Notes: generated by a model from the sequence alone, not told the origin. A stretch of DNA of 64,000 nt from Actinomadura nitritigenes (GCF_017573545.1 NZ_JAGEOK010000026.1:62001-126000), one strand, 5' to 3'; positions 23,887 to 32,634 are shown, counted from the stretch's first letter. Program-made: numbers and translations.

Positions 23887-24711
23887 GAGCCGGGCGAGGG
23901 CCTCGGCGGCCGGCGACCCGGGCGGCGCGTAGTGCACGAGGACGCTCTGGTCCGGATCGTTCTCAATGTTGATCTTCATGTAGCGGAGCGTGACCTCGCC
24001 GAGGTCCGGGTGCCGGAACCGCCGCTCGGACGGGGTGAAGGGCGTGATGTCGTGCGACTCCCAGAACGCCCGGAACTGCGGGCTGGTCGCGGTCAGCCGC
24101 GCCACGAGCCGCTCGAAGCCGGGGTTGCCGACCTGCCGTCCGGCCTCGTTGCGCAGCAGCGCGGTCAGCCAGCGGGCCTCGGCCTCCCAGTCGACGAACC
24201 GCTCGCGCATCCAGGTGCTGTGGAACATCAGCCAGACGACGTTGAGGTCCTCGCCGGACGGCCGCTCGGGCATGGTGCGCAGCAGCGCGTCCACCGGAGC
24301 GTTCCAGGCCACGAGGTCGAAGCGGCGCGTCACCACGTGGGCGAGGTTCGGCTCCACCATCGCCAGCAGGTCGCGGACCTCGCGCGTCACCGTCGCCGGA
24401 GCCGGCGGCTCGGCGGCGGGCTCGCCGGCCAGCTCCAGCAGGTGCCGGTGCTCGGCGTCGCCGAGCCGCAGCGCGCGGGCGAGGCTGTCGAGGACCTGCC
24501 GCGACACCCCGTTGACGCGGCCCTGCTCCAGCCACGTGTACCAGGTGAGGCTGACGCCGGCCGCCGCCGCGACCTCCTCCCGCCGCAGCCCCGGCGTCCG
24601 GCGCCGCGGCCCCGGCACGATGCCCGCCTCCCGCGGCGTCACCCGGCCGCGCCGGGACCGCAGGAAGTCGCCGAGTTCCCGGCGGCGCGCGTCGGCGGTC
24701 GGTGCGGACAC
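23875..24711 (-). CDS. XRE-family regulator with MmyB-like ligand domain
   Basis: A 278-residue regulator common in actinomycetes. The HTH domain contains RRRTPGLRREEVAAAAGVSL then TWYTWLEQGR, the standard signature. The C-terminal MmyB-like PAS domain has FDLVAWNAPVDALL, MFHSTWMRERFVDWEAEARW and YMKINIENDPDQSVLVHYAP; members can bind fatty acids. The GTG start at 24711 follows GAGGTGA. It diverges from a short-chain dehydrogenase gene, its probable target; the gap holds repeated GTTAA elements. Such regulators typically activate or repress one adjacent SDR gene. Confidence 0.9.
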   Translation of the reverse strand: MSAPTADARRRELGDFLRSRRGRVTPREAGIVPGPRRRTPGLRREEVAAAAGVSLTWYTWLEQGRVNGVSRQVLDSLARALRLGDAEHRHLLELAGEPAAEPPAPATVTREVRDLLAMVEPNLAHVVTRRFDLVAWNAPVDALLRTMPERPSGEDLNVVWLMFHSTWMRERFVDWEAEARWLTALLRNEAGRQVGNPGFERLVARLTATSPQFRAFWESHDITPFTPSERRFRHPDLGEVTLRYMKINIENDPDQSVLVHYAPPGSPAAEALARLSRA

Positions 24712-24736
24712 GGGCGGTCACCTCGCTTCGCGTAGG

Positions 24737-24765
24737 GCTGTTAGCCGCGTTAATAGCGTTAACAG
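24737..24765. promoter_or_regulatory. Repeated GTTAA operator between XRE regulator and SDR genes
   Basis: CTGTTA (24738-24743) and TAACAG (24760-24765) form an inverted repeat, and GCGTTAA occurs twice (24747-24753, 24756-24762) at nine-base spacing. The block is AT-rich against its surroundings and lies between the divergent start sites, so it is the probable regulator site. Confidence 0.55.
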
Positions 24766-24806
24766 TAGTCTTGTCCGGCCCCGCCGGGTGGCCCAGCATC
24801 GGCCCC

Positions 24807-25652
24807 ATGAGCACTCGAACCGTACTGATCACCGGCGCGGCCGGCGGCGTCGGCGGCGCGGCCGTCCGCAGGCTCGCCGGGCTCGGCTGGGACGTCTACG
24901 CCGGGATCCGCCGGCCGTCCGACGCCGACCGGCTGCCCGCCGGGGTCCACGCCCTGACCATCGACCTGATCGACGAGGAGACCGTCGAGGCGGCCGCCAA
25001 GGAGATCGCCGCCCGCACCGGCGGGCGGCTGGACGCGCTGGTCAACAACGCCGGCGTCATCGTCGAGGGCCCGGTCGAGCTGGTGCCGCTGGAGGACTGG
25101 AGGCGGCAGTTCGACGTCAACGTGGTCGGCCAGATCTCGATGGCCCAGGCGGTGCTGCCGATGCTGCGCGCCGCGAAGGGCCGGGTCGTCAACATCGGCG
25201 CCGTGAGCTCCCGGATGAGCGGGCCCGCGTTCGGGCCGATCGCCGCCTCGAAGGCGGCGCTGGCGTCGGTCACCGAGGCGCTGCGGGTGGAGATGCGCCC
25301 GCTGGGGGTGAAGGTCTCCGTGATCGAGCCCGGCCTGCTGGACACCGAGATCTTCGACAAGTCCGGCGCCTCGCGGCGGGCGATCGGCTGGCGCGGCGAC
25401 GCGGACGCCCAGCGGCTCTACGCGGGGGTCAACGCGAAGATGGGCGAGTTCAACGCCCGCGCGAAACCGGGACCGGTCGACTCCGCCGTGAAGGCGATCG
25501 TCAAGGCGCTGACGGCGCGCCGCCCGAAGGCGCGCTACCTGGTCGGCCGCGACGCCCGGATGATGGCGACCCTCGCCAGGCTGCCCGACCACACGAGGGA
25601 CCGGCTGCTCCTGCGGACGGTCGGCATCAACGCCGCGACCTACCGCGGATAG
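24807..25652 (+). CDS. Short-chain dehydrogenase/reductase under XRE control
   Basis: A 281-residue SDR. The cofactor loop TGAAGGVGGAA (residues 8-18) with YAGIRRPSDAD after strand 2 suggests NADP(H), because basic residues follow. NNAGV, SSRMSGPAFGPIAASK (the active-site Tyr of YxxxK is replaced: FGPIAASK shows no tyrosine) and VSVIEPG are present. The apparent loss of the catalytic Tyr needs care: either another residue serves or the enzyme is unusual. Substrate unknown. It is paired with the divergent MmyB-like regulator, a common actinomycete arrangement. Confidence 0.85.
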   Translation: MSTRTVLITGAAGGVGGAAVRRLAGLGWDVYAGIRRPSDADRLPAGVHALTIDLIDEETVEAAAKEIAARTGGRLDALVNNAGVIVEGPVELVPLEDWRRQFDVNVVGQISMAQAVLPMLRAAKGRVVNIGAVSSRMSGPAFGPIAASKAALASVTEALRVEMRPLGVKVSVIEPGLLDTEIFDKSGASRRAIGWRGDADAQRLYAGVNAKMGEFNARAKPGPVDSAVKAIVKALTARRPKARYLVGRDARMMATLARLPDHTRDRLLLRTVGINAATYRG

Positions 25653-25661
25653 GCATGCGAA

Positions 25662-25690
25662 AGGCCGGGGACGGCGAACGTCCCCGGCCT
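25662..25690. terminator. Bidirectional hairpin between SDR and cold-shock genes
   Basis: Arms AGGCCGGGGACG (25662-25673) and CGTCCCCGGCCT (25679-25690) with a five-base loop. On the minus strand it is followed by TTTC, favouring termination of the cold-shock transcript. Confidence 0.75.
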
Positions 25691-25712
25691 GTTCACGCGG
25701 TGAGCGCGGGCC

Positions 25713-25916
25713 TTAGAGCGGGTAGACGCCCTCGGCCTGCGGGCCCTTCTGGCCCTGGGTGATCTCGAAGCCGACGCGCTGGTTCTCGTCGAGGCTGCGG
25801 TAGCCGTTGGTCGTGATCGCCGAGTAGTGGACGAACACGTCCGGGCCGCCGCCGTCGGGGGCGATGAACCCGAAGCCCTTTTCGGCGTTGAACCACTTCA
25901 CGGTGCCTTCGGCCAT
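25713..25916 (-). CDS. cspA: Cold-shock protein (CspA family)
   Basis: A 67-residue single cold-shock domain, MAEGTVKWFNAEKGFGFIAP, with RNP1 (KGFGFI) and RNP2 (VFVHYS) for binding single-stranded nucleic acid. The usual length and the ...YPL end are normal for actinobacteria. It acts as an RNA chaperone. The gene has a 236-bp non-coding upstream region with a 9-bp hairpin, typical of cold-shock genes that use a long leader for post-transcriptional control. Confidence 0.95.
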   Translation of the reverse strand: MAEGTVKWFNAEKGFGFIAPDGGGPDVFVHYSAITTNGYRSLDENQRVGFEITQGQKGPQAEGVYPL

Positions 25917-26014
25917 GGTCTCTCTCCTCTGGGTGTGACCACCGGGCCGCCGGGCGGCGGACCGGGCTGCAAGCGGACTCATCTCACGTCCGCCGGTCAC
26001 CCGGAGAAACGGAG

Positions 26015-26046
26015 AACGCCCGTCGTCTTGAACTTCTACGGGCGTT
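26015..26046 (-). promoter_or_regulatory. Leader hairpin upstream of cspA
   Basis: Arms AACGCCCGT (26015-26023) and ACGGGCGTT (26038-26046) flank a 14-base AT-richer loop, 99 bases or more before the cspA ATG. It may lie in the 5' leader RNA and affect its folding, or mark an operator. Confidence 0.4.
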
Positions 26047-26152
26047 TCGTAGAGCAAACGTTCGAGACTGCCTGACTGGCCGCCGCGCCTGGCCGGTCGC
26101 GGCGACAGCATCGAACCTACCCCATGCGGGCCCGCCCCGAACCCCGACACAC

Positions 26153-27421
26153 CTAAGTCAGATCATCCAGTGCCGCGGCCGCGCGATGGCAGTCGTGGAA
26201 CGTGCAGTAGAGCGGGACGGGCGCGAACCGCACGATGTCCGGTTCGCGGGCGTCGGCGACCACGCCGTGGGCCTCCGCGAGCCGCCGGACCAGTCCCCCG
26301 GCGTCGGCCACCCGCAGCGACAGCTGGCTGCCGCGCGCCGCCGGGTCGTCCGGGGTGATCACCTGGACGCCGGGCAGCGGGGCGAGCCGCGCCGCGAGGT
26401 AGCCGGTGAGCCGCTCGCTGCGGGCGCGCAGCGCGTCCATCCCGACCCGGTCGAAGATCTCCAGGGAGGCCAGCACGGGCGCCAGCGCCAGGATCGGCGG
26501 GTTGGACAGCTGCCAGGCGTCGGCGGAGGCGGGCGGCGCGATGGCGGGGTCCATCCGGAACCGGACGGACGGCTCGGTCCCCCACCAGCCCGACAGCTTC
26601 GGCACCGACGGGTCGGCGACGTGCCGCTCGTGGACGAAGCAGCCGGCGACCGCGCCCGGCCCGCTGTTGAGGTACTTGTAGGTGCACCAGGCGGCGAAGT
26701 CGACGTCCCAGTCGTGCAGCCGCAGCGGGACGTTCCCGGCGGCGTGCGCCAGGTCCCAGCCGACGACGGCGCCGGCGGCGCGACCCGCCTTGGTGATCGC
26801 GGCCATGTCCATGAGCTGGCCGGTCAGGTAGTTGACGCCGCCGAGCATCAGCAGCGCGACCGTGCCGCCCTCGCGTTCGAGGAACGCCAGGACGTCCTCG
26901 GTGCGCAGGGTGGCCTCGCCGGGCCGGGGGGTCAGCCGCACGACGGTGTCCGCCGGGTCGAGGCCGTGGTGGACCGCCTGGCTGGCGACCGCGTACGAGT
27001 CTGACGGGAACGCCGAGTCCTCGATGACGATGCGGGTGCGGTCCCCGGACGGCCGGTAGAAGCTCGCCATCATCAGGTGGAGGTTGACCGTCAGCGAGTT
27101 CATCGCGACGACCTCGTGCGGCAGGGCGCCGACGAGGCGGGCGGCGGGCTCGCGGAGCAGCTCGTGGTAGTCGACCCACGGGCGGCGCGCCTGGGTGTGG
27201 CCCTCGACGGCGAGCCGGGCCCAGTCGTCGAGCTCCTCGCGCAGGCGGCCCGCGACGGCCTTCGGCTGGAGGCCGAGCGAGTTGCCGGCGAAGTAGGCCG
27301 CCTCCGGGTACGCCCCGCCGGGCGCGGGCGGGACGAGGAACTCCTCGCGCAGCGAGGGCACCGGGTCGGTCTCGTCGAGCCGCAGCGCCTCGCGCTCCGC
27401 GGCCTCCCGTGCGGCGCTCAC
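26153..27421 (-). CDS. kynU: Kynureninase
   Basis: A 422-residue PLP enzyme of aminotransferase fold that cleaves kynurenine or 3-hydroxykynurenine to anthranilate or 3-hydroxyanthranilate plus alanine. Visible are FAGNSLGLQPKAV near residue 44, GWDLAHAAGNVPL (cofactor Asp), and the PLP lysine K249 in WCTYKYLNSGPG. The length is standard. The GTG start overlaps the stop of the ACMS decarboxylase gene (GTGA). It is the last gene of a seven-gene operon in which the later pathway enzymes come first. Its presence makes kynurenine, rather than only 3-hydroxyanthranilate, the likely entry compound. Confidence 0.93.
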   Translation of the reverse strand: MSAAREAAEREALRLDETDPVPSLREEFLVPPAPGGAYPEAAYFAGNSLGLQPKAVAGRLREELDDWARLAVEGHTQARRPWVDYHELLREPAARLVGALPHEVVAMNSLTVNLHLMMASFYRPSGDRTRIVIEDSAFPSDSYAVASQAVHHGLDPADTVVRLTPRPGEATLRTEDVLAFLEREGGTVALLMLGGVNYLTGQLMDMAAITKAGRAAGAVVGWDLAHAAGNVPLRLHDWDVDFAAWCTYKYLNSGPGAVAGCFVHERHVADPSVPKLSGWWGTEPSVRFRMDPAIAPPASADAWQLSNPPILALAPVLASLEIFDRVGMDALRARSERLTGYLAARLAPLPGVQVITPDDPAARGSQLSLRVADAGGLVRRLAEAHGVVADAREPDIVRFAPVPLYCTFHDCHRAAAALDDLT

Positions 27422-28494
27422 GACGCGCTCCCGGCGACGGCGGTGCCGGTGACGTCCGTGGCCTCGACGGAGGCGGCGGGAACGGCGGCCTCGGGCGGGG
27501 CGGCGGTCGCGAAGAACGCCTGCGCGTTGCCTCCGAGCAGCTTGGCGCGGTCGGCGTCGTCGATGCCGGGGCACGCCCGGATCGTCGCGCCGGGCTCCTG
27601 CTCCCCCAGCGGGAACGGATAGTCGGTGCCGAGCATGACGCGGTCGGCGCCCATCACCTCGACCAGCAGCCGGAGCGCGCGCGGGTCGAACACCGCGGAG
27701 TCGACGAAGAAGCGGTCCGTGTACTCCGAGGGCGGGCGCGGCGAGTCGGCGCGGACGATGTCGCGCCGGTGCCAGGCGTTGTCGGCGCGGCCGAGCGTGA
27801 ACGCGAGGCTGCCGCCGCCGTGGCAGAAGCACAGCCGCAGCGACGCCGGGATCCGCTCGAACGCGCCGGACAGCATCAGCCCGAGGATGCTCAGCTGCGT
27901 CTCGGCGGGCATTCCGGACAGCCACGGCAGCATGTGGCCCCGCATCCGGTCGGCGCCGAGCATGTCCCACGGGTGGACGAGCACGGGCAGGCCGATCCGC
28001 GCGCAGTGCGCGAGGAAACCGGTGATGCCGGGGTCGTCCAGGTTCCGGTCGCCGACGTGGTTGCCGACGTGCACGCCGCGGTGCCCGGCCGCAGCCGCCC
28101 GCGTCGCGACCTCGCAGGCGAGCGCCGGGTCCTGCAGCGGGACCTGGCACAGCGGCAGCAGCCGGTCCGGCGCGTCCGCGCAGAAGGCGAGGATGCGGTC
28201 GTTGACCAGATCGCACCAGTCGGCGGCGCGGGACGGCTCGGCCGCGTACCCGAACATCAGCGGGGTGGACGAGACGGCCTGGACGTCGACGCCGGCGGCG
28301 TCCATGTCGGCCACCCGCCGCCCGGGGTCCCACAGCCCCTCCTCGACCGGGCGGTACTCCCGGTCGCCGCTCATCATCATGCCGGTGCCGTCGCCGTGGA
28401 CGCGCAGCCACGGCTCGTCCCGGTCGGCGAGCGTGCGGCCCTCGGCGCGGCCGAGCCGGGGGAAAGCATGGGCGTGGACGTCGATGACTGTCAC
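27418..28494 (-). CDS. 2-amino-3-carboxymuconate-6-semialdehyde decarboxylase (ACMSD)-like amidohydrolase
   Basis: A 358-residue TIM-barrel metal enzyme. MTVIDVHAHAFPRL gives the first two zinc histidines (H7, H9), PVLVHPWDMLG a third, CHGGGSL a fourth, and GTDYPFPLGEQEPG the conserved aspartate. ACMSD decarboxylates the ring-opened product of 3-hydroxyanthranilate to 2-aminomuconate semialdehyde, diverting it from quinolinate. The gene order between the dioxygenase and kynureninase supports this over other amidohydrolase-2 decarboxylases. About 25 Ala/Thr-rich residues at the C-terminus are extra. It starts 25 bp after the dioxygenase stop and overlaps kynU. Confidence 0.88.
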   Translation of the reverse strand: MTVIDVHAHAFPRLGRAEGRTLADRDEPWLRVHGDGTGMMMSGDREYRPVEEGLWDPGRRVADMDAAGVDVQAVSSTPLMFGYAAEPSRAADWCDLVNDRILAFCADAPDRLLPLCQVPLQDPALACEVATRAAAAGHRGVHVGNHVGDRNLDDPGITGFLAHCARIGLPVLVHPWDMLGADRMRGHMLPWLSGMPAETQLSILGLMLSGAFERIPASLRLCFCHGGGSLAFTLGRADNAWHRRDIVRADSPRPPSEYTDRFFVDSAVFDPRALRLLVEVMGADRVMLGTDYPFPLGEQEPGATIRACPGIDDADRAKLLGGNAQAFFATAAPPEAAVPAASVEATDVTGTAVAGSAS

Positions 28495-28519
28495 TGGAGC
28501 TCCGTCGGACGCGAGGGGG

Positions 28520-29092
28520 TCAGGCGCGGGGCGCCGTCGTGGGGACCATGTGCGCGGGCCACTGCCGGCCCGGGTGGACGGCGCCGCAGTTCGGGCACTC
28601 GCGGTCGCCGCCGTAGAAGCCCTCGAAGGCGGGCGGAAGGTCGTCCACGATCGAGCGGACCTGGAGCTCGGCGCGGTGCACGAGGTGGTGGCACTCGGTG
28701 CAGTACCACTCGAACGCCTCCGTGAGCCCCTCCGGCCGCGGGATCTCCACCACGAGGCCGATCGAGCCCTCCTCGGGCCGCTGCGGGGAGTGCCGCACGT
28801 GCGGCGGCAGCAGGAACACGTCGCCCTCGTTGATCTGCAGGTCGGTGGGCGGCTTGCCCTCCTCCTCCATGACGCGCAGGACCATGTTGCCCCTGAGCTG
28901 GTAGAAGAACTCCTCGGTCGGGTCGTCGTGGAAGTCGGTGCGCTGGTTGGGGCCGCCGACCACCATGACGATCAGCCCGGCGTCGTCGAACACCTGGACG
29001 TTCCCGACAGGCGGCTTCAGCAGGTCGCGGTGCTCGTCGATCCACGCCTGGAAGTTGAACGGGCGCCCGAAGGACAGCTGCGGCAGGGTCAT
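28520..29092 (-). CDS. 3-hydroxyanthranilate 3,4-dioxygenase
   Basis: A 190-residue cupin iron dioxygenase that opens the ring of 3-hydroxyanthranilate to ACMS. Ligands are H55 (TDFHDDPTEE), E61 and a histidine in PPHVRH near 98-101. The C-terminal rubredoxin-like metal site typical of bacterial enzymes is complete, with CTEC (131-134) and CPNC further on. The ATG at 29092 overlaps the stop of the upstream RidA-like gene (ATGA). It is the ring-cleaving step that defines the operon. Confidence 0.92.
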   Translation of the reverse strand: MTLPQLSFGRPFNFQAWIDEHRDLLKPPVGNVQVFDDAGLIVMVVGGPNQRTDFHDDPTEEFFYQLRGNMVLRVMEEEGKPPTDLQINEGDVFLLPPHVRHSPQRPEEGSIGLVVEIPRPEGLTEAFEWYCTECHHLVHRAELQVRSIVDDLPPAFEGFYGGDRECPNCGAVHPGRQWPAHMVPTTAPRA

Positions 29093-29547
29093 GTTCCGGC
29101 CTCCTCGCCGGTCGGGGACGCGCCGGAGGCGGCCGCGCCCGGGATGTGGGCGATGCACGAGATCTCGATGAGCAGGTGCGGGTGGGGGAGCTGGTGGACC
29201 GCGACGGTGGTGCGGGCCGGGCCGGTCTCGTCGAAGTACTCGCCGTAGACCTCGTTGTAGCCGCCGAAGTCGTTCATGCTCACCAGGTAGGTGGTGACGC
29301 TGACGACGTCGGACAGCCCTGCCCCGGCGGCCGCCAGCAGGTCGGCGATGTTCTCGATGACGGCGCGGGTCTGCGCGCGGATGTCGAGGTCGGTGACGCC
29401 CATCGGGTCGGCGCTCGCGCCGGCGAAGGTGCCGTCGGGCCGCCGCGAGCTGGTGCCGGACACGAACACGAAGTCCCCGGCCCGCTTCACGTGCGGGAAC
29501 CGCCCGCGCGGCTTCGCCTTGCCCTCGACGAGGATCGCATCGCTCAC
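29089..29547 (-). CDS. RidA-family protein, probable 2-aminomuconate deaminase
   Basis: A 152-residue YjgF/RidA protein with the family core FVFVSGTSSRRPDGT, ADLLAAAGAGLSDVVSVTTY and the C-terminal HPHLLIEISCIAHIPG. In known 2-aminophenol and 3-hydroxyanthranilate meta pathways the deaminase that turns 2-aminomuconate into 4-oxalocrotonate belongs to this family, and the gene position between the decarboxylase and the dioxygenase fits. Generic imine deaminase activity cannot be ruled out from sequence alone. GTG start overlapping the preceding stop; its own stop overlaps the dioxygenase start. Confidence 0.85.
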   Translation of the reverse strand: MSDAILVEGKAKPRGRFPHVKRAGDFVFVSGTSSRRPDGTFAGASADPMGVTDLDIRAQTRAVIENIADLLAAAGAGLSDVVSVTTYLVSMNDFGGYNEVYGEYFDETGPARTTVAVHQLPHPHLLIEISCIAHIPGAAASGASPTGEEAGT

Positions 29548-30290
29548 CGGGTCGTCACCTCCGCGCTGCCGAGGCCGGCGCCGGTGACGCGGACGTGGGC
29601 GTCCTTCGGCAGCGGGACGGCGGCCGTCGCGGCGCCCGCCAGCACCACCCAGCCGGGTTCGAGGGCCATCCCGGCGCCGAGCGCGAGCCGCGCGGCGGCG
29701 CGCAGCGACCGGGCCGGGTCGCCGAGGATCGCGGCGGACGACCCCGTCTGCACCGGCCGCCCGTCGATCTCCATGAGCAGCCCGACGTTGGACAGGTCGC
29801 GCGGCTCGTGCCAGGCGCCGACCCCGTAGAGGGCGGCGGAGGCGTTGTCGGCGATCACGTCCGGGAGGGTGAACCTGAAGTCCTCGTAGCGGGAGTCGAG
29901 GATCTCGAACCCGACGGCGACGCCCGCGACGGCCGACTCGACCTCGGCGACGGAGCGGACCTCGCGGCCGATCAGGTACACGATCTCCGGTTCGATCCGC
30001 GGGTGGATGAGGCCCGACAGGTCCGCCGACGCGCCGGCCTGCATCCGGTCGGTGAGCAGGCCCCAGATGACGTCGTCGACGCCCATCTGGACCATCTTCG
30101 CGCGGCTGGTGAAGCCCATCTTCACGCCGGAGATCCGCTCCCCGCGGCCGGTGCGGCGCCCGATCAGCTCCCGCTGCACCGCGTACGCGGTCGGGACGTC
30201 GAACGGCGCGGCGTCGGTGAGCCTCGGGATAGCGCGGGCGCCGCGGGCGGCGTCGTCCAGCGTCGCGGCGAGCGCGTGCACGTCCACCAT
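29544..30290 (-). CDS. 2-oxo-3-hexenedioate (4-oxalocrotonate) decarboxylase
   Basis: A 248-residue fumarylacetoacetase-fold hydratase/decarboxylase. SGVKMGFTSRAKMVQMGVDD, HPRIEPEIVYLIG (metal-binding Glu residues) and GFEILDSRYEDFRFTLPDVI match the decarboxylase branch. It converts 4-oxalocrotonate to 2-oxopent-4-enoate with a divalent metal. It overlaps the neighbouring hydratase gene by one base (TGATG), and the two enzymes of this pair commonly form a complex. Assignment of decarboxylase versus hydratase between the two paralogues rests on small motif differences and is fairly, not fully, sure. Confidence 0.83.
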   Translation of the reverse strand: MVDVHALAATLDDAARGARAIPRLTDAAPFDVPTAYAVQRELIGRRTGRGERISGVKMGFTSRAKMVQMGVDDVIWGLLTDRMQAGASADLSGLIHPRIEPEIVYLIGREVRSVAEVESAVAGVAVGFEILDSRYEDFRFTLPDVIADNASAALYGVGAWHEPRDLSNVGLLMEIDGRPVQTGSSAAILGDPARSLRAAARLALGAGMALEPGWVVLAGAATAAVPLPKDAHVRVTGAGLGSAEVTTR

Positions 30291-31120
30291 CAGGAGTCCT
30301 CCCCGTCCTCGTCGGCACGGCCGAAGGCGACGCGGACGTCGCCGAGGCCGTCGATGCGGGCCTCGAACACGTCGCCGGGCGCGGCGGGCACGACCGGGCC
30401 GAGCGCGCCGGTCAGCACCGTGTCGCCGGCGCGCAGCGGGCGCCCGACGCGGACCAGCGTGTCGGCGAGCCACAGCGCGGCGTTCAGCGGATGGCCGAGG
30501 CACGCGGCGCCGGTGCCGCTGGACAGCTGCTCGCCGCGCCGCTCCAGCACCATCCCGCACAGCCGCAGGTCGACGTCCTCCAGCCGCACGGGCCGGTTGC
30601 CGAGCGCGTACATGCCGGACGAGGCGTTGTCGGCGACGGTGTCGGCGAGCGTGATGTCCCAGTCGCGGATGCGGCTGCCGACGATCTCGATGGCCGGGAG
30701 CGCGAACGCGGTCGCGCGGACGAGGTCGGCGGCGGTGTGCCGCTCGTGGGTCAGGTCGTGCTCCAGGACGAGCGCGACCTCCGCCTCGACGCGCGGCTGC
30801 AGGACGGCGCCCGCGGGGATCTCGTCGCCGTCCGGGACGGCCATGTCGGCGTACAGCATCCCGAAGTCGGGGCTGTCGACGCGCATCTGCTCCTGCACGG
30901 CGCGGGACGTCAGGCCGATCTTGCGGCCGGACAGCCGCCGCCCCTCCCCCAGCCACCTCTCGGTCATCCGGTCCTGGACGGCGTAGGCGTCGTCGGCCGT
31001 GGTGATGAGGTCGCGGACGGGCGGGCACGGGACGCCGGAGGCGTAGGCGCCGAGCAGCCTCTCGGCCGCCGCGCCGATCGCCGCGGCGTCCGCCGTGTTC
31101 TCGCTGGTCGGTTCGGTCAC
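30290..31120 (-). CDS. 2-keto-4-pentenoate hydratase
   Basis: A 276-residue paralogue of the decarboxylase: SGRKIGLTSRAVQEQMRVDS, QPRVEAEVALVLEHDL, PAIEIVGSRIRDWDITLADT and NASSGMYALG. The hydratase adds water to 2-oxopent-4-enoate to give 4-hydroxy-2-oxovalerate. The next enzymes, the aldolase and acylating acetaldehyde dehydrogenase, are not in this window. A GTG at 31120 lies 10 bp after the stop of the aldehyde dehydrogenase gene, behind a weak GAGAGCGAG binding site. Confidence 0.83.
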   Translation of the reverse strand: MTEPTSENTADAAAIGAAAERLLGAYASGVPCPPVRDLITTADDAYAVQDRMTERWLGEGRRLSGRKIGLTSRAVQEQMRVDSPDFGMLYADMAVPDGDEIPAGAVLQPRVEAEVALVLEHDLTHERHTAADLVRATAFALPAIEIVGSRIRDWDITLADTVADNASSGMYALGNRPVRLEDVDLRLCGMVLERRGEQLSSGTGAACLGHPLNAALWLADTLVRVGRPLRAGDTVLTGALGPVVPAAPGDVFEARIDGLGDVRVAFGRADEDGEDS

Positions 31121-31130
31121 TGGCTCGCTC

Positions 31131-32567
31131 TCAGATCTGGATGCACACGTTGACGGGCTCGGAGAAGAAGTCCAGTGAGTACTCTCCCCCTTCGCGGCCG
31201 ATCCCCGACGCCTTGACGCCGCCGAAGGGGGTGCGGAGGTCGCGCAGGTTCCAGCAGTTCACCCACACGATGCCGGTCTCCACCTTCGGCGCGACGCGGT
31301 GCGCCCTGGACAGGTCGCGGGTCCACACGGTGGAGGCGAGGCCGTAGGGGCTGTCGTTGGCGAGCCGGAGCGCCTCGTCCTCGGTGTCGAACGGCGCGAC
31401 GTGGCAGACCGGCCCGAAGATCTCCTCGCGGACGGTCCGGGCCGTCTCGGGAAGCCCGGTGAGCACGGTGGGCTCGACGTGGAAGCCGCCGTCGCGCTCG
31501 TCGCCGAACGACGGCGCGCCGCCGCCCGCGACGACGGTGGCGCCCTCCTCGCGGGCGAGCCGGTAGTACGACAGCACCTTGTCGCGGTGCGCGGCGGAGA
31601 TCATCGGCCCGTAGTCCGACAGTTCCCTCGCGCGCGCGCCGAGCCGTTCGACGAACTCGTCGAAGACGGGGCGCTCGACGTAGACGCGCTCGGTGCACAG
31701 GCAGATCTGCCCGGAGTGGGTGAAGGACGAGCGGACCGTGCCGTCGACGGCCGCGTCGAGGTCGGCGTCGGCGAACACCAGCGCCGGGTTCTTGCCGCCC
31801 AGCTCGAACGAGACCGGCGTGACGTGGTCGGCGGCGCTGCGCATGATCGCCGAGCCGGTCGCGGACTCGCCGGTGAAGGCGATGGCGTCGACGCCCGGGT
31901 GCCCCGTGAGGAACTCCCCGGCCGCGCCGGGGCCGTGCCCGTGCACCAGGTTGAACGCGCCGGACGGCAGCCCCGCCTGGTCGATGACCCGGGCGAGCAG
32001 CGTCGCGGTGGACGGCGTCTCCTCCGACGGCTTGACGACGACCGCGTTCCCTGCGGCGAGCGCCGGCGCGACCTTCCAGGTCATCAGCAGCAGGGGCAGG
32101 TTCCAGGGCGAGACGATCGCGACGACGCCGAGCGGGCGCCGCACCGTGTAGTTCAGGGCCTCCCCGGCGCCGGCGCTCCAGCCGGGGACCCGCGTGGTGT
32201 AGGCGCGCTCGGGGCGCCCGTACAGCAGGTCGGCGTAGGCGCGGAAGTTGCCGATGGCGCGGGGCACGTCGACCGTCTCGGCGAACGCGCGGGGGCGGCC
32301 GGTGTCGGCGACCTCGGCGTCCACGAACTCGGCGAACCGCGCCTCGATCCCGTCGGCGACGCGCCGCATCGCCGCGGCCCGCTCCTCGGCGCCGCTCGCG
32401 CCCCACGGGCCGCGCAGCGCCCCGCGCGCCGCCGCGACCGCGTCGTCGACGACCTCGCGCGTCGCCTCCGGGACGGCGCCGACCTCCGCGCCGTCCGAGG
32501 GCGAGATCAGCGGGAAGGCCGGTCCGTCCGAACGGAACGCCCCGCCGACGTAGTGCTCAGCCTTCAT
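31131..32567 (-). CDS. 2-aminomuconic (hydroxymuconic) semialdehyde dehydrogenase
   Basis: A 478-residue NAD-dependent aldehyde dehydrogenase. IVSPWNLPLLLMTWKVAPAL, the catalytic Glu in FELGGKNPALVFADAD and catalytic Cys in SGQICLCTERVYV are intact; the NCWNLRDLRTPFGGVKASG ending is typical of the AMSDH/HMSDH group. It oxidises 2-aminomuconate semialdehyde. The ATG at 32567 has GGAGG seven bases upstream and is preferred to an upstream in-frame start. It is the first gene of the seven-gene operon and faces the divergent LysR gene. Confidence 0.9.
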   Translation of the reverse strand: MKAEHYVGGAFRSDGPAFPLISPSDGAEVGAVPEATREVVDDAVAAARGALRGPWGASGAEERAAAMRRVADGIEARFAEFVDAEVADTGRPRAFAETVDVPRAIGNFRAYADLLYGRPERAYTTRVPGWSAGAGEALNYTVRRPLGVVAIVSPWNLPLLLMTWKVAPALAAGNAVVVKPSEETPSTATLLARVIDQAGLPSGAFNLVHGHGPGAAGEFLTGHPGVDAIAFTGESATGSAIMRSAADHVTPVSFELGGKNPALVFADADLDAAVDGTVRSSFTHSGQICLCTERVYVERPVFDEFVERLGARARELSDYGPMISAAHRDKVLSYYRLAREEGATVVAGGGAPSFGDERDGGFHVEPTVLTGLPETARTVREEIFGPVCHVAPFDTEDEALRLANDSPYGLASTVWTRDLSRAHRVAPKVETGIVWVNCWNLRDLRTPFGGVKASGIGREGGEYSLDFFSEPVNVCIQI

Positions 32568-32634
32568 TCCGCTCCTCCACGACACGATCTGCCCTGACGG
32601 TCTGATCCTCTGCCCGCGGAGCTATGCCGTGCAA

